Part shown: positions 47,233 through 55,144 of the stretch, piece by piece | Layout of the letters: each line of letters begins with the position of its first letter | Numbering within the stretch: position 1 is the first letter of the stretch | Assembly (NCBI GenBank): GCA_958296035.1 | Contig: OY282431.1 | Span: 2,278,037 to 2,342,036, forward strand | Length of the DNA stretch: 64,000 nucleotides | Source: Paracoccaceae bacterium | GTDB taxonomy: Bacteria; Pseudomonadota; Alphaproteobacteria; Rhodobacterales; Rhodobacteraceae | Reading direction: 5' to 3' | Program-made: the position numbers and the translations under genes | Notes under the pieces: generated by a model | Databases searched by the model: none | What the model saw: only the letters and a program-made list of their open reading frames with translations | Told to the model about the DNA's origin: nothing

Positions 47233-48131
47233 TTTTGCGGCGGCACAATCGTATTTTGGTGTTCGGACTGACCGGGCGGCAAGCGACCTTTTGGGCCGGC
47301 AAGATGATCGCCTACGGTGCCCCGATAGTCGGAGGTGTCAATCCTCGCAAACCTGGAATTCAGCACCTGGGGCTTCCTGTATGGGCATCGGCCAAGGATG
47401 CGTCGGCAAATTGCGAATTCGATACAGCACTGCTCTTTGTTCCGACCACAGCTGCGCTCTCCGCTACCGTCGATGCTCTTGAGGCCGGCGCGAAAGTCGT
47501 CATTTGCCTTACCGAGCATGTTCCGGTTCGGGATGTCATGAAAATGGTGGCTATGGCAAACCGCTGCCACGCCTGTTTGATCGGCCCCAATACCGCTGGC
47601 CTAGTGACACCTGGCGAAACATTTGCCGGAATTATGCCAGCATTCAATGCACAGGTGTTTCGGCCCGGTGAGGTCGGCGTTGTATCGCGCTCGGGAAGTC
47701 TGGGGACCCTGGTATGCCTGAACCTGGTTCAAAGCGGCCTAGGCATCTCGGCGTTTTGCGGGGTGGGCGGTGATCCAATCATAGGTACTACCTCGCGGCA
47801 GGCCTTGGCAGTGATGGCGGTGGACAGAAAGACGAAGGCCATTGTCCTTTGTGGCGAAATAGGTGGCAGTGCCGAGGAAGAGGCTGCAGAATATGCTGCT
47901 ACGATTTCCAAGCCGGTAGTTGCCTTCGTTGCCGGACGAAGCGCTCCGGTCGGCAAGAGGATGGGGCATGCCGGTGCAATCGTGTCAGGCCGTACCGGAA
48001 CCTTTGCAAGCAAGGTCAGGGCATTGGAGCGCAATGGCGTTGCCGTTGCGCATCTTCCCAGCGCAATTCCCGATCTTGTCGCGGATGCCCTGCAAATTCG
48101 ACCGCAATCAAGATCCGGCCCAGAGACCTGA
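47229..48131 (+). CDS. Succinyl-CoA synthetase-like alpha subunit (ADP-forming acyl-CoA ligase)
   Basis: A 300-residue CoA-binding subunit. The Rossmann CoA domain (FGLTGRQATFWAGKMIAYGA, VGGVNPRKPG) is followed by IGPNTAGLVTPGE, the phosphohistidine-loop region SRSGSLGTLVCLNL, and the phosphorylated His in MGHAGAIVSG. It forms an alpha-beta ligase with the gene just upstream (ATGA overlap). CoA activation of the imported acid would precede reduction by the acylating dehydrogenase. Confidence 0.86.
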   Translation: MILRRHNRILVFGLTGRQATFWAGKMIAYGAPIVGGVNPRKPGIQHLGLPVWASAKDASANCEFDTALLFVPTTAALSATVDALEAGAKVVICLTEHVPVRDVMKMVAMANRCHACLIGPNTAGLVTPGETFAGIMPAFNAQVFRPGEVGVVSRSGSLGTLVCLNLVQSGLGISAFCGVGGDPIIGTTSRQALAVMAVDRKTKAIVLCGEIGGSAEEEAAEYAATISKPVVAFVAGRSAPVGKRMGHAGAIVSGRTGTFASKVRALERNGVAVAHLPSAIPDLVADALQIRPQSRSGPET

Positions 48132-48136
48132 CGGTC

Positions 48137-48718
48137 TCAGCGCCGCGACCTGCTCCCGAACATAGCGGGCGAACTGTAGAGACGGTGTTTGAAGTTGCGG
48201 GCGTACTGCGTCTTGAGATCCCTCCGCTCGCGCTTGGAAAGATTCGGATGGTATGCCAAGGCACTGTGCTCCTCGCAATAGGGCTTCCCGGTCTGAACAG
48301 TCTGCTTGCCGCAAAACCAGAAATTGGGCGTTGATGGATCGCCAACTGGCCATCTACAGGACCGCTCGGTCAACTCCATTAGTACCGTACGTTTGTCTTC
48401 AATGGCCTCAGCGGCATCCTTGGCTTCGGCCGCCTCTGCGTCCGATGCCTCCTGGGCCTCACCTCCCGGTTGTGTGTCGCCCGCTTCGCCATCCTTGGCG
48501 GGCTGGGCGTCATCATCACCTTCCTCCGTCTGGGTGACAGCAGATCCGTGTTTGACCTTGAGACGATACATCTTGCCGATAACGGCGCGCCGTGTCTTGC
48601 CGATCTTGTTGCCGATCTCGGCCGCTGTATGGCTGTTCCGCCACATGGTTGAGGCTGTATCCACTTGGTCGTCCGTCCATGTTGGCGGCGTCGAATTGGT
48701 TGTCTCTTCAACGGTCAT
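48137..48718 (-). CDS. gcrA: GcrA family cell cycle regulator
   Basis: A 193-residue alphaproteobacterial regulator that binds methylated GANTC sites with RNA polymerase sigma-70. The N-terminal helix-turn-helix reads TWTDDQVDTASTMWRNSHTA...TRRAVIGKMYRL (about 12-55). A low-complexity Ala/Glu/Asp linker (about 60-108) and the C-terminal domain LTERSCRWPVGDPSTPNFWFCG...YCEEHSALAYHP follow. AGGAGA lies eight bases before ATG 48718. It converges with the CoA-ligase alpha gene with only 5 bases between stops. This is a strong clade marker. Confidence 0.93.
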   Translation of the reverse strand: MTVEETTNSTPPTWTDDQVDTASTMWRNSHTAAEIGNKIGKTRRAVIGKMYRLKVKHGSAVTQTEEGDDDAQPAKDGEAGDTQPGGEAQEASDAEAAEAKDAAEAIEDKRTVLMELTERSCRWPVGDPSTPNFWFCGKQTVQTGKPYCEEHSALAYHPNLSKRERRDLKTQYARNFKHRLYSSPAMFGSRSRR

Positions 48719-49017
48719 GGAAAATTCTCCTGGCAAGCGAAGGAACGTCCTGAGGCAAGTGATGCCGCGCGGTCTTCCTTCATTGGGAGCCGCAATGTTT
48801 ACTGGTAGAGCAGGCAACCGGAGCGGCACTCCACCAAGACACATATAAACCAGCATTCATATTGCAAGTGGCACCAACGTCTCTTCCAGGCGGCTTGTCC
48901 GGCCGGTCAAAACAAGGGTGTGACCAATTCAAGCTCAACGTAAACGGGCAAACGCGTATACCCCTGTTCTTCATTACTTCAGATGATTGCAAAAACTGAT
49001 CGTCAACAGCTTTTGGG

Positions 49018-49150
49018 GATGTAACCCGTTCGCCCGCCTGCCGGAGATAGGCGAGATTGAAGCCAACAATTTCAACCTGAACATCTCGCGTTATGTCAGC
49101 ACAGCCGAACCAGAAGTCGAGATCAAGGAGCAGATTCAGGAGTCAACGGC
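49018..49150 (+). pseudogene. Fragment resembling the C-terminus of a type I restriction methylase (HsdM)
   Basis: The plus frame reads GEIEANNFNLNISRYVSTAE followed by PEVEIKEQIQE. The pattern EI-x-x-N-x-(Y/F)NLNI-x-RYV is the end of HsdM N6-adenine methylases. Neither the methylase core nor hsdS/hsdR is present, so it is a scar. It ends against the truncated 3' end of the GHKL ATPase gene on the other strand. Called by motif only. Confidence 0.5.
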
Positions 49151-49751
49151 AGCACAACGTATTTCCGAAGGAACCCGGGCTATCCCCAATGAGCAATTGA
49201 GGCGGCGCAAGCCGACATTGGTCATTCCCGTCAAATTCCTTGAAAGTTCCGAGAGCATGATCCTGGTTCCGTTAGGATGGTCGTCGGGCCAATCAGTAAG
49301 CTCCTCAGGTGTGTAGGCTTCGTGGGTACCGGTCTTGATCTGTTCGCGGATAGTGTCTCGATTCATTCTAAAGGCGGTTCGCTCACCGCTGCCGGAGGTA
49401 TAAGGCTCGACGATCTTGGCGATGGAAAACGCAGACAGTTTTCCGATGCCTTTCCGGCCCATGGGCAAACGCCCTCTTGGTGTTGTTTGCCCAGGCTCTG
49501 AACGTCTTTTGAACCCGACATTGAGAAAGTGGTCGATCACCTGGTCTCGGGTCATCCCCATTGCCGTTGTCGTCGATCGTGATCCTTCCTGCGCCTCTGT
49601 CGAGATCAATATCCACCTTGGTTGCGTCGGCATCCCAAGCGTTCGCCACGATCTCCGACAGCACGGACGGGACGTTGCTATACAGATTCATGCCCAAATG
49701 CTCGAGCGCATTCAGGCTGATTGTCATCTCAAGCTTCCGCTGTTCAGGCAT
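49136..49751 (-). pseudogene. Frameshifted and truncated GHKL (HSP90/MORC-like) ATPase of a restriction-modification locus
   Basis: Frame 1 starts at ATG 49751 (ATG overlaps the methyltransferase stop by 8 bases) and shows the N-box SEIVANAWDADATKVDI and the G1 box DDNGNG. It then goes out of frame at a run of four C (49556-49559, plus strand). Frame 2 continues directly with MTRDQVIDHFLNVGFKRR and the G2 box GRKGIGKLSAFSIAKIV, then a TRIMLSELSRNL segment, and stops at 49136. One extra base explains the break. The protein also ends about 200 residues in, where these ATPases normally continue for several hundred. GHKL ATPases paired with cytosine methyltransferases are known from restriction systems. 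Confidence 0.78.
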
Positions 49752-50799
49752 TCATGGTCCTCACACCATGCTCGGCCAGATGATCACGAACTGATCGGGC
49801 AATCGCCCGTGCAAGGGGAACGGGTACTGCGTTTCCGATCATTCGGCCGACAGTCCTGAATGAGATTTGGTCACCATCGGCAACGAATTGATAGTCTGTC
49901 GGGAAGCCCTGCAGTATCGCGCCCTCCCGCAGGGACAGTGCCCGATCCTGAGAGGGGTGCCCAAATCTTCCGTTTCCAAACCCATAGAACTGCGTTGTTA
50001 TGGTAGGGGCGGGTCGATGAGGGGCCATTCGACCGTACACAGAGGAATAACCGCTACCGGTCTTCACCCTATGGCATTTGGAGACGAGGTGTGGGGGCCA
50101 GTCCCTCCATGTGCCGCCAGGAGTGGAGGCTCGAATTCGTTCGAGGTTGATTGCGGAAAGTCGGCTTGCCCGATGCAGTGGATCCTTCTGATCGGAGCCA
50201 CCGGCACTCAGGGCCGGAAGTGATCCGATTTCCATTTCAACGGTGCGATATTCGCTCTTGTGTGTGGGTTTGGGTAAAGAAACTGTGCCCAGTTGCGAAG
50301 CTAGCAAGACCAAGCGTGATCGGGATTGGGCAAGCCCATAGTTTGGACCGTAAAGGATGTCGAAAGCAACCTCGTAACCAGCCGATCTCAGGGTGTCCGT
50401 AAAGTTTCCGAAGACGGTTCCTCCGCGAAAATTCAGCAGACGTGGGACGTTCTCCATCGAAACGACGTCAGGTTCGGTCTCTACAATAAGGCGGCCGAAG
50501 TCTTGGAGTAGTTTCCAACTCGGATCGTCATTCTTCTGGTTATATGTAGAGAATGGTTGGCATGGCGCACAGCCAACCAAGACGGAGTGCGTCCGCTTTC
50601 GGTATAGTTCCTTGAGTGTGGGGCCAGCGAGAGAAGAGACATCCTGGCAAAGGAATGGTGCCCCGATGTTCGCTTCGTATGCGTGCCTGCAAACTTCATC
50701 GGCATCAATGCCGGCGATTACGGCAAATCCTTCGTCAAGGAAGCCGTAGGACAATCCGCCAGCGCCGCAGAACAGGTCGATGACCGATGTTGATTTCAT
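49744..50799 (-). CDS. dcm: DNA (cytosine-5) methyltransferase
   Basis: A 351-residue C5 methyltransferase with ordered motifs: I VIDLFCGAGGLSYGF, IV GCAPCQPFSTYNQ (catalytic Cys), VI VSMENVPRLL, VIII QSRSRLVLLAS, and IX-X with RTVGRMIGNAVPVPLA. The target-recognition region between VIII and IX is short (about 120 residues). ATG 50799 is preferred (AAGG six bases upstream); ATG 50811 is possible. The partner ATPase downstream is broken, so the methylase may now be an orphan modifier. The recognition site cannot be read. Confidence 0.92.
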   Translation of the reverse strand: MKSTSVIDLFCGAGGLSYGFLDEGFAVIAGIDADEVCRHAYEANIGAPFLCQDVSSLAGPTLKELYRKRTHSVLVGCAPCQPFSTYNQKNDDPSWKLLQDFGRLIVETEPDVVSMENVPRLLNFRGGTVFGNFTDTLRSAGYEVAFDILYGPNYGLAQSRSRLVLLASQLGTVSLPKPTHKSEYRTVEMEIGSLPALSAGGSDQKDPLHRASRLSAINLERIRASTPGGTWRDWPPHLVSKCHRVKTGSGYSSVYGRMAPHRPAPTITTQFYGFGNGRFGHPSQDRALSLREGAILQGFPTDYQFVADGDQISFRTVGRMIGNAVPVPLARAIARSVRDHLAEHGVRTMNA

Positions 50800-51133
50800 G
50801 GAAGCCTTCATCAATCGGCTGTCCTCTAACGATCCGCCAACTTGCGGTCGTCCAGTAGTCCGTTAACCTGCAATGCCCTGAGACGGAGAATCCTCACTGA
50901 CTTGTCGCGTTTGTGTGCCACGTTCCTTTTCGATTTCCTGATCCGAGGCAAGGCCATGAATTGAATTGCAGCATGGGCGGCCTTGCGCCCCAACTGGTAA
51001 ACTCCTACGATCCAGATCATTCTACAATTTCATCATAAACTTGTCGAAGGTACATAGTGTGCAGTTTGCGGGAAGGGTACAACGCATCTTAAAAACGGTT
51101 CCAGCAAGCTGTGGGTGTTTCAATTGATTTCAT

Positions 51134-51193
51134 GGGATCGCTTCCTGCGTATGCGGTTGGTGGTACATGCTGATATTCAGGAGTAGCGATCCC
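51134..51193. repeat. Inverted repeat able to form a long hairpin
   Basis: GGGATCGCTTCCTG (51134-51147) pairs with CAGGAGTAGCGATCCC (51178-51193) over 14 bases with a two-base bulge, around a 30-base loop. No gene covers it. It could be an RNA structure, a recombination site or a small non-autonomous element. Confidence 0.4.
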
Positions 51194-51670
51194 TTGGTCG
51201 GTTCCTGATTGGCGGACATCGCTGGAAATCAGGCAAAACTCCCTGTTCTTATCATTGTGTGTGACATTCGACCCGCGACTATCGGAGCGTTCTCTCCGAT
51301 GGTTTGACTTGCGCGAAATCCCCGCCGTGCGAGGGGCCCTCCCGACACGGGTTTCAAATGTTCACCTTGTAGCAAATCTGTCGGGACTTATGCCATTGAA
51401 AGAAGAAACGCTGGTCGTTAGGGATCCACAGTTCCGGGACCTAATGCCTCATGGTCGAGCAGACTAGGATTACTGGCTGGCGCCCCAATATTCCACTCTG
51501 CGGGATTCACATCCGGGCAAACCGGGAATCAAGGTCAAAGTCAGGATTGCCTGCCCAAAGTCCGGACAGATAGTGAGCAGAATCATGGTGTGGACCGCGT
51601 CGAACCAGCCAAATCTGCGACCGCAACAATTCAGGGCATGAGGTCAGTTTCTGCAGACAGGAAGTACACC

Positions 51671-51765
51671 CGGAATTCCGAATTCTGACATCATGTCACA
51701 CATAGTAAAGAAATTGGCAGAAATTGTCAATATTGTGGTCAATTTCCGATATAGTCTGTCGACAG
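51671..51765 (+). promoter_or_regulatory. Promoter and operator candidates for the carbohydrate operon
   Basis: Three dyads precede the binding-protein gene: the perfect palindrome CGGAATTCCG (51671-51680), TGACA-TCA-TGTCA (51686-51698) and the perfect CTGTCGACAG (51756-51765). A possible sigma-70 promoter is TTGTCA (51724-51729) with GATATA (51748-51753), spacing 18. The dyads flank it as repressor operators would. The GlxA/AraC gene at 62.6 kb is one candidate regulator. Confidence 0.35.
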
Positions 51766-51938
51766 TGTTTGCGCATTCCCGGCGTAATTGAGGATCAGCT
51801 TAGCAGGCTGCACCGAAAGCAAAAACCCGTGCCTTCTGTCGCAGATTGTATGCCTGTCTTTCTGAACCTGGTGCTCCAGGCAAACGCGGTGGTCGTCTCA
51901 AGTTTGGCCGCAATTCAATACCCAGCAGGAGGTAGAAT

Positions 51939-53288
51939 ATGACAGCAGACTCTTCAATCGAAAGCTCGTCCGGGCGCACGGACATTTCTCGACGTCGCAT
52001 GCTGAAAGGAACAGCTGCGACTGCAATCGGCCTGTCGGCTCCGTTTCTTGGGCCGTCGAGGGCACTGGCTGCCGATCCGATTGAGATTGTTCACTGGAGT
52101 TGGCTTGCAGCGTCGGATGGTGAAATCTGGGCGCAGATGATTGACAACTTTAATGAGGCCCACAAGGACAAGGGTGTCCAGATCAAGATGGAACTGGTAC
52201 CCGAGGAACAGTATGTAACCAAGGTGCTGGCTGCCACGGCAACCGGCAGGGCGCCGGATTTCGGATGGGGAACCGCCGGCAAGGGAGCCGCGCTGGCTCG
52301 AGACGGCGTCACTGTGCCACTCGACGATGTAATCTCCGAGGTTGGCCTGGATATCGGTGATTTCGATCCCAAGGCGATTTCTGCCGCCCGCTATCCGAAG
52401 TACGACAACAAGGTCTTCATGATTCCGATGGATCTCATGAGTCTCCAGCCGGAAATCAATCTTGATCACGTTGCCGAAGCAGGGCTGGACCCGTCTTCAC
52501 CGCCATCGACCGGTGAAGAGTTGATTGAATGGGGACTGGCCATGACCAGGCGTGATGGCGACACTGTAACCCGTTCGGGCATCCTGATGACTGGCTCAGG
52601 CGTACAGCCAACGGTCACCTGGGGCATTGTTGCCGAACAGATGGGATTCCGCCGTGCCAGTGACGACCTGTCGACTGCGGCCGTAAATCCCGCAGCCGGA
52701 ATTGCCGCCATGGAATGGGTGCTGGCGTTGTTCGATACACATCGTGTGTCGACACGCGACGTAACCGATCGCTACAAGGCGTTCGGTACCGGTGGCGGTT
52801 CGATATTCTGGACTGGCCCGTGGACGTTGAATGGCTATGTTGGCCAGGGTCTGAATTTCATGACCTCGAACTTCCCGAACATCGGCGGTGAATTGAGGAC
52901 CTACTTCGAGATGGGTGGACTGGAGCTTTACAAGCAACAGGACGCAGGTCGTTACGCAGCGACGCTCGACGCAGTCAAATGGCTTTCCGACAACAGCTTC
53001 CTGTGGACAACGATTGGCCGAGGGGCCTCCCCGAGGCTATCGATCCTCGAACGTCCCGACTACAAGACAGCAGGTCACCCGTGGAGCGTCCGCGGCGCCT
53101 TTGTAGACGGCATGGAATTTGCCACTATTCCGGAAATCCCGGTTGTGGCAGGGCCGGAATTCACCATCTATTCGGGCGGCAATTTCCTGGCGAGGACGCT
53201 GGAAGGTGTCTGGGCCGGCTCGAAGACGCCAGCGGAAGCGATGGATGCACTGCAAGAGCGATGGCAGGCAGGACTCGACCAGGGTTGA
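51939..53288 (+). CDS. ABC transporter extracellular substrate-binding protein (CUT1 sugar type), Tat signal
   Basis: A 449-residue family 1 binding protein. The N-terminus carries a Tat signal (SRRRMLKGTAATAIGL), then VHWSWLAASDGEIWAQMIDNF, the usual start of the mature sugar-binding fold; FWTGPWTLNGYVGQG and a Trp-rich C-terminal lobe follow. It captures a mono- or oligosaccharide (or sugar acid) for the permeases downstream. A terminator-like hairpin and a second stem-loop follow its stop. Confidence 0.92.
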   Translation: MTADSSIESSSGRTDISRRRMLKGTAATAIGLSAPFLGPSRALAADPIEIVHWSWLAASDGEIWAQMIDNFNEAHKDKGVQIKMELVPEEQYVTKVLAATATGRAPDFGWGTAGKGAALARDGVTVPLDDVISEVGLDIGDFDPKAISAARYPKYDNKVFMIPMDLMSLQPEINLDHVAEAGLDPSSPPSTGEELIEWGLAMTRRDGDTVTRSGILMTGSGVQPTVTWGIVAEQMGFRRASDDLSTAAVNPAAGIAAMEWVLALFDTHRVSTRDVTDRYKAFGTGGGSIFWTGPWTLNGYVGQGLNFMTSNFPNIGGELRTYFEMGGLELYKQQDAGRYAATLDAVKWLSDNSFLWTTIGRGASPRLSILERPDYKTAGHPWSVRGAFVDGMEFATIPEIPVVAGPEFTIYSGGNFLARTLEGVWAGSKTPAEAMDALQERWQAGLDQG

Positions 53289-53306
53289 GCAGTAATATGG
53301 CACAGG

Positions 53307-53332
53307 GCAGTCGGCGGCGGCCGGCTGCTTTT
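53307..53332 (+). terminator. Intrinsic-terminator-like hairpin after the binding-protein gene
   Basis: GCAGTCGGC-GGCG-GCCGGCTGC forms a 9-base stem with one G-T wobble, followed by TTTT. It lies 19 bases after the stop codon. Partial termination here would give more binding protein than permease. Confidence 0.6.
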
Positions 53333-53347
53333 GCAAAAAGAGAAATC

Positions 53348-53363
53348 CTGCCGCTTGCGGCAG
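53348..53363 (+). repeat. Second stem-loop before the first permease gene
   Basis: CTGCCG-CTTG-CGGCAG is a perfect 6-7-base stem, 12 bases before the permease GTG. It could stabilise processed mRNA or shield the permease ribosome site (GGAG is absent just upstream). Confidence 0.45.
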
Positions 53364-53375
53364 TAATTTAGCGCC

Positions 53376-54290
53376 GTGAATCTGGGAGGAGGAACGTCCG
53401 CGCTAAAGGGTGCGGCAGCGCCCCTGAACCCCAGGGAACCGATCGACTGGATTGGCTACCTTTTCGTCGCTTTCTTTGCCGCACCCTTCCTCATTTTCAA
53501 CGTCGGACCGGTGTTCTTCGGCGCCTATGTCGCCTTTACCGAGTGGAGCATCATCGGCTCGCCGCGCTGGGTTGGCATCCAGAACTTCGACGATGCCGTT
53601 TCCGACGAATGGGTCTGGGTGGCCTTTCGGAACATATTCTTTTACGCCATTATCATCGTGCCCGGTGTTACCGTGCTCGGTCTGTTTTTTGCGTTATTTG
53701 TCAATCGTTCCTATCCGCTGGCCGGCCTTGCGAGAACCTTGTTCTTTGCGCCAAATGTGGTTTCGGCAACTGTTATCGGGCTGGTCTGGGTGTGGATGCT
53801 CGACACGCAGTTTGGCCTCGTCAACAACCTGATCTCCACAGTTGGAATTCCAAAGATTCCCTGGCTGACCTCGACAGACTGGGCATTGGTCGGTGTTTCG
53901 ATAGCCTCGATCTGGTGGGATTTCGGGCTTGCCTTTGTCCTGATTCTGGCCGCTTTGCAGGACATTCCGCGCGATCTCACGGAGGCCGCCACGGTGGATG
54001 GCGCGGGTCCGCTGAATCGCCTGCGCTTTGTGATCCTGCCTCATTTGCGGCCGGTGTTGTCAATGGTGATTACCCTGCAGCTGATTTCGACGCTGCGAAT
54101 TTTCAGCCAGGTCTATGTCATGACCAATGGCGGGCCGGCTGGCTCCTCGTCGTCACCTATCCACTACATATATACCGTGGCAATCGTGCGAAATCTCTAT
54201 GGCTACGCATCGGCTCTAGCCATTTCGCTGTTCGTGGTCATACTGTGTGTAACCATCGTTCAGCGCTTTGTTATCCGGGAAACCTTGTGA
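53376..54290 (+). CDS. ABC sugar transporter permease (MalF/UgpA type)
   Basis: A 304-residue permease with six helices. It has the EAA loop DLTEAATVDGAGPLNRLRFVILPHLRP, with the conserved EAA-x3-G-x9-I-x-LP pattern, about residue 205. It starts at GTG 53376, possibly read poorly because two stem-loops precede it. It overlaps the next permease by TGATG. Confidence 0.92.
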   Translation: MNLGGGTSALKGAAAPLNPREPIDWIGYLFVAFFAAPFLIFNVGPVFFGAYVAFTEWSIIGSPRWVGIQNFDDAVSDEWVWVAFRNIFFYAIIIVPGVTVLGLFFALFVNRSYPLAGLARTLFFAPNVVSATVIGLVWVWMLDTQFGLVNNLISTVGIPKIPWLTSTDWALVGVSIASIWWDFGLAFVLILAALQDIPRDLTEAATVDGAGPLNRLRFVILPHLRPVLSMVITLQLISTLRIFSQVYVMTNGGPAGSSSSPIHYIYTVAIVRNLYGYASALAISLFVVILCVTIVQRFVIRETL

Positions 54291-55144
54291 TGCACCGCTG
54301 GTTCGAGCGCCGGGGGATGCGTGCTGGCGATGTCGCGGTATGGATCATCGGCATGATTGTGGCCCTTTTGTGGGCAGCACCCTTTTTTTGGATGGTGTCA
54401 ACGTCATTCAAGTTTCCTGCCGACGTCATGACGGAGACAATCGAGTGGATCCCCCGTCGGTTCACGTTTGACAACTACATCAAGATTTTCGACTTTCCGA
54501 TAGTGCGCTGGACCATCAACAGTCTGGTGCAGGCCATCGTGTCAACAAGCATTTGCGTCATCTGTGGTGCCATGGCTGGTTTTGCGCTTGCCCAGCTCCG
54601 TTTTCCCGGACGTGCCACGATCTTCCTGATTTTCCTGGCCTCGATCATGATCCCGGTGGAAGTGTCAGTGATTCCGATGTTGCTGGCATTTATCAAGATT
54701 GGCTGGGCGAGCACCTACCAGGCGTTGATCCTGCCAACCATCGCCAACGTATTTTCGGTTTACATCTTTCGACAGTTCTTTCTCAATTTTCCAAAAGAGC
54801 TGGTTGAAGCGGCACGCATGGACGGAGCCGGTGCATTTCGCCTGTTTTTCCTTGTTGCTCTACCGCTGGCCCGGGCCCCGATGATTGCCGCGGCCGTGAT
54901 CGTTTTCACTCTTAACTGGAACAATTTTCTGTGGCCACTGCTGGTCGTATTTGACGAGAGCATGAAGACAATGCCGGTCGGTATTGCCCGCTTCGCACCA
55001 GTGGTCGGCACACATACGCAGCTTGAGGGATATTCGGTTGCCATGGCCGGGGTCACGGTTCTGTCCATTCCCAGCCTATTGCTGTTCTTTTTCCTGCAAC
55101 GCTATTTCATTCAGGGCATCTCCCATGGCAGCATCAAGCAGTAG
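54290..55144 (+). CDS. ABC sugar transporter permease (MalG/UgpE type)
   Basis: A 284-residue second permease with six helices. Its EAA loop reads [27 protein letters not shown]-like (ending LARAPM), and [13 protein letters not shown] is typical of MalG-type proteins. ATG 54290 overlaps the stop of the first permease. Its 3' end overlaps the aldehyde dehydrogenase gene by 20 bases. Confidence 0.92.
   Translation: [284 protein letters not shown]

Larger units (their letters stand above)
50800..51938. other. 1.1-kb non-coding region upstream of the ABC transporter operon
   Basis: No supported gene. It holds a long interrupted hairpin (51134-51193), several short palindromes (51671-51765) and a likely promoter for the binding-protein gene. 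Short open frames, including one of 70 codons at 51255, have no motifs. Confidence 0.5.

Noticed and set aside
53543-54289. N-terminal extension of the second ABC permease
   Set aside because: It lies inside the first permease gene in another frame; ATG 54290 with a TGATG overlap is the natural start.
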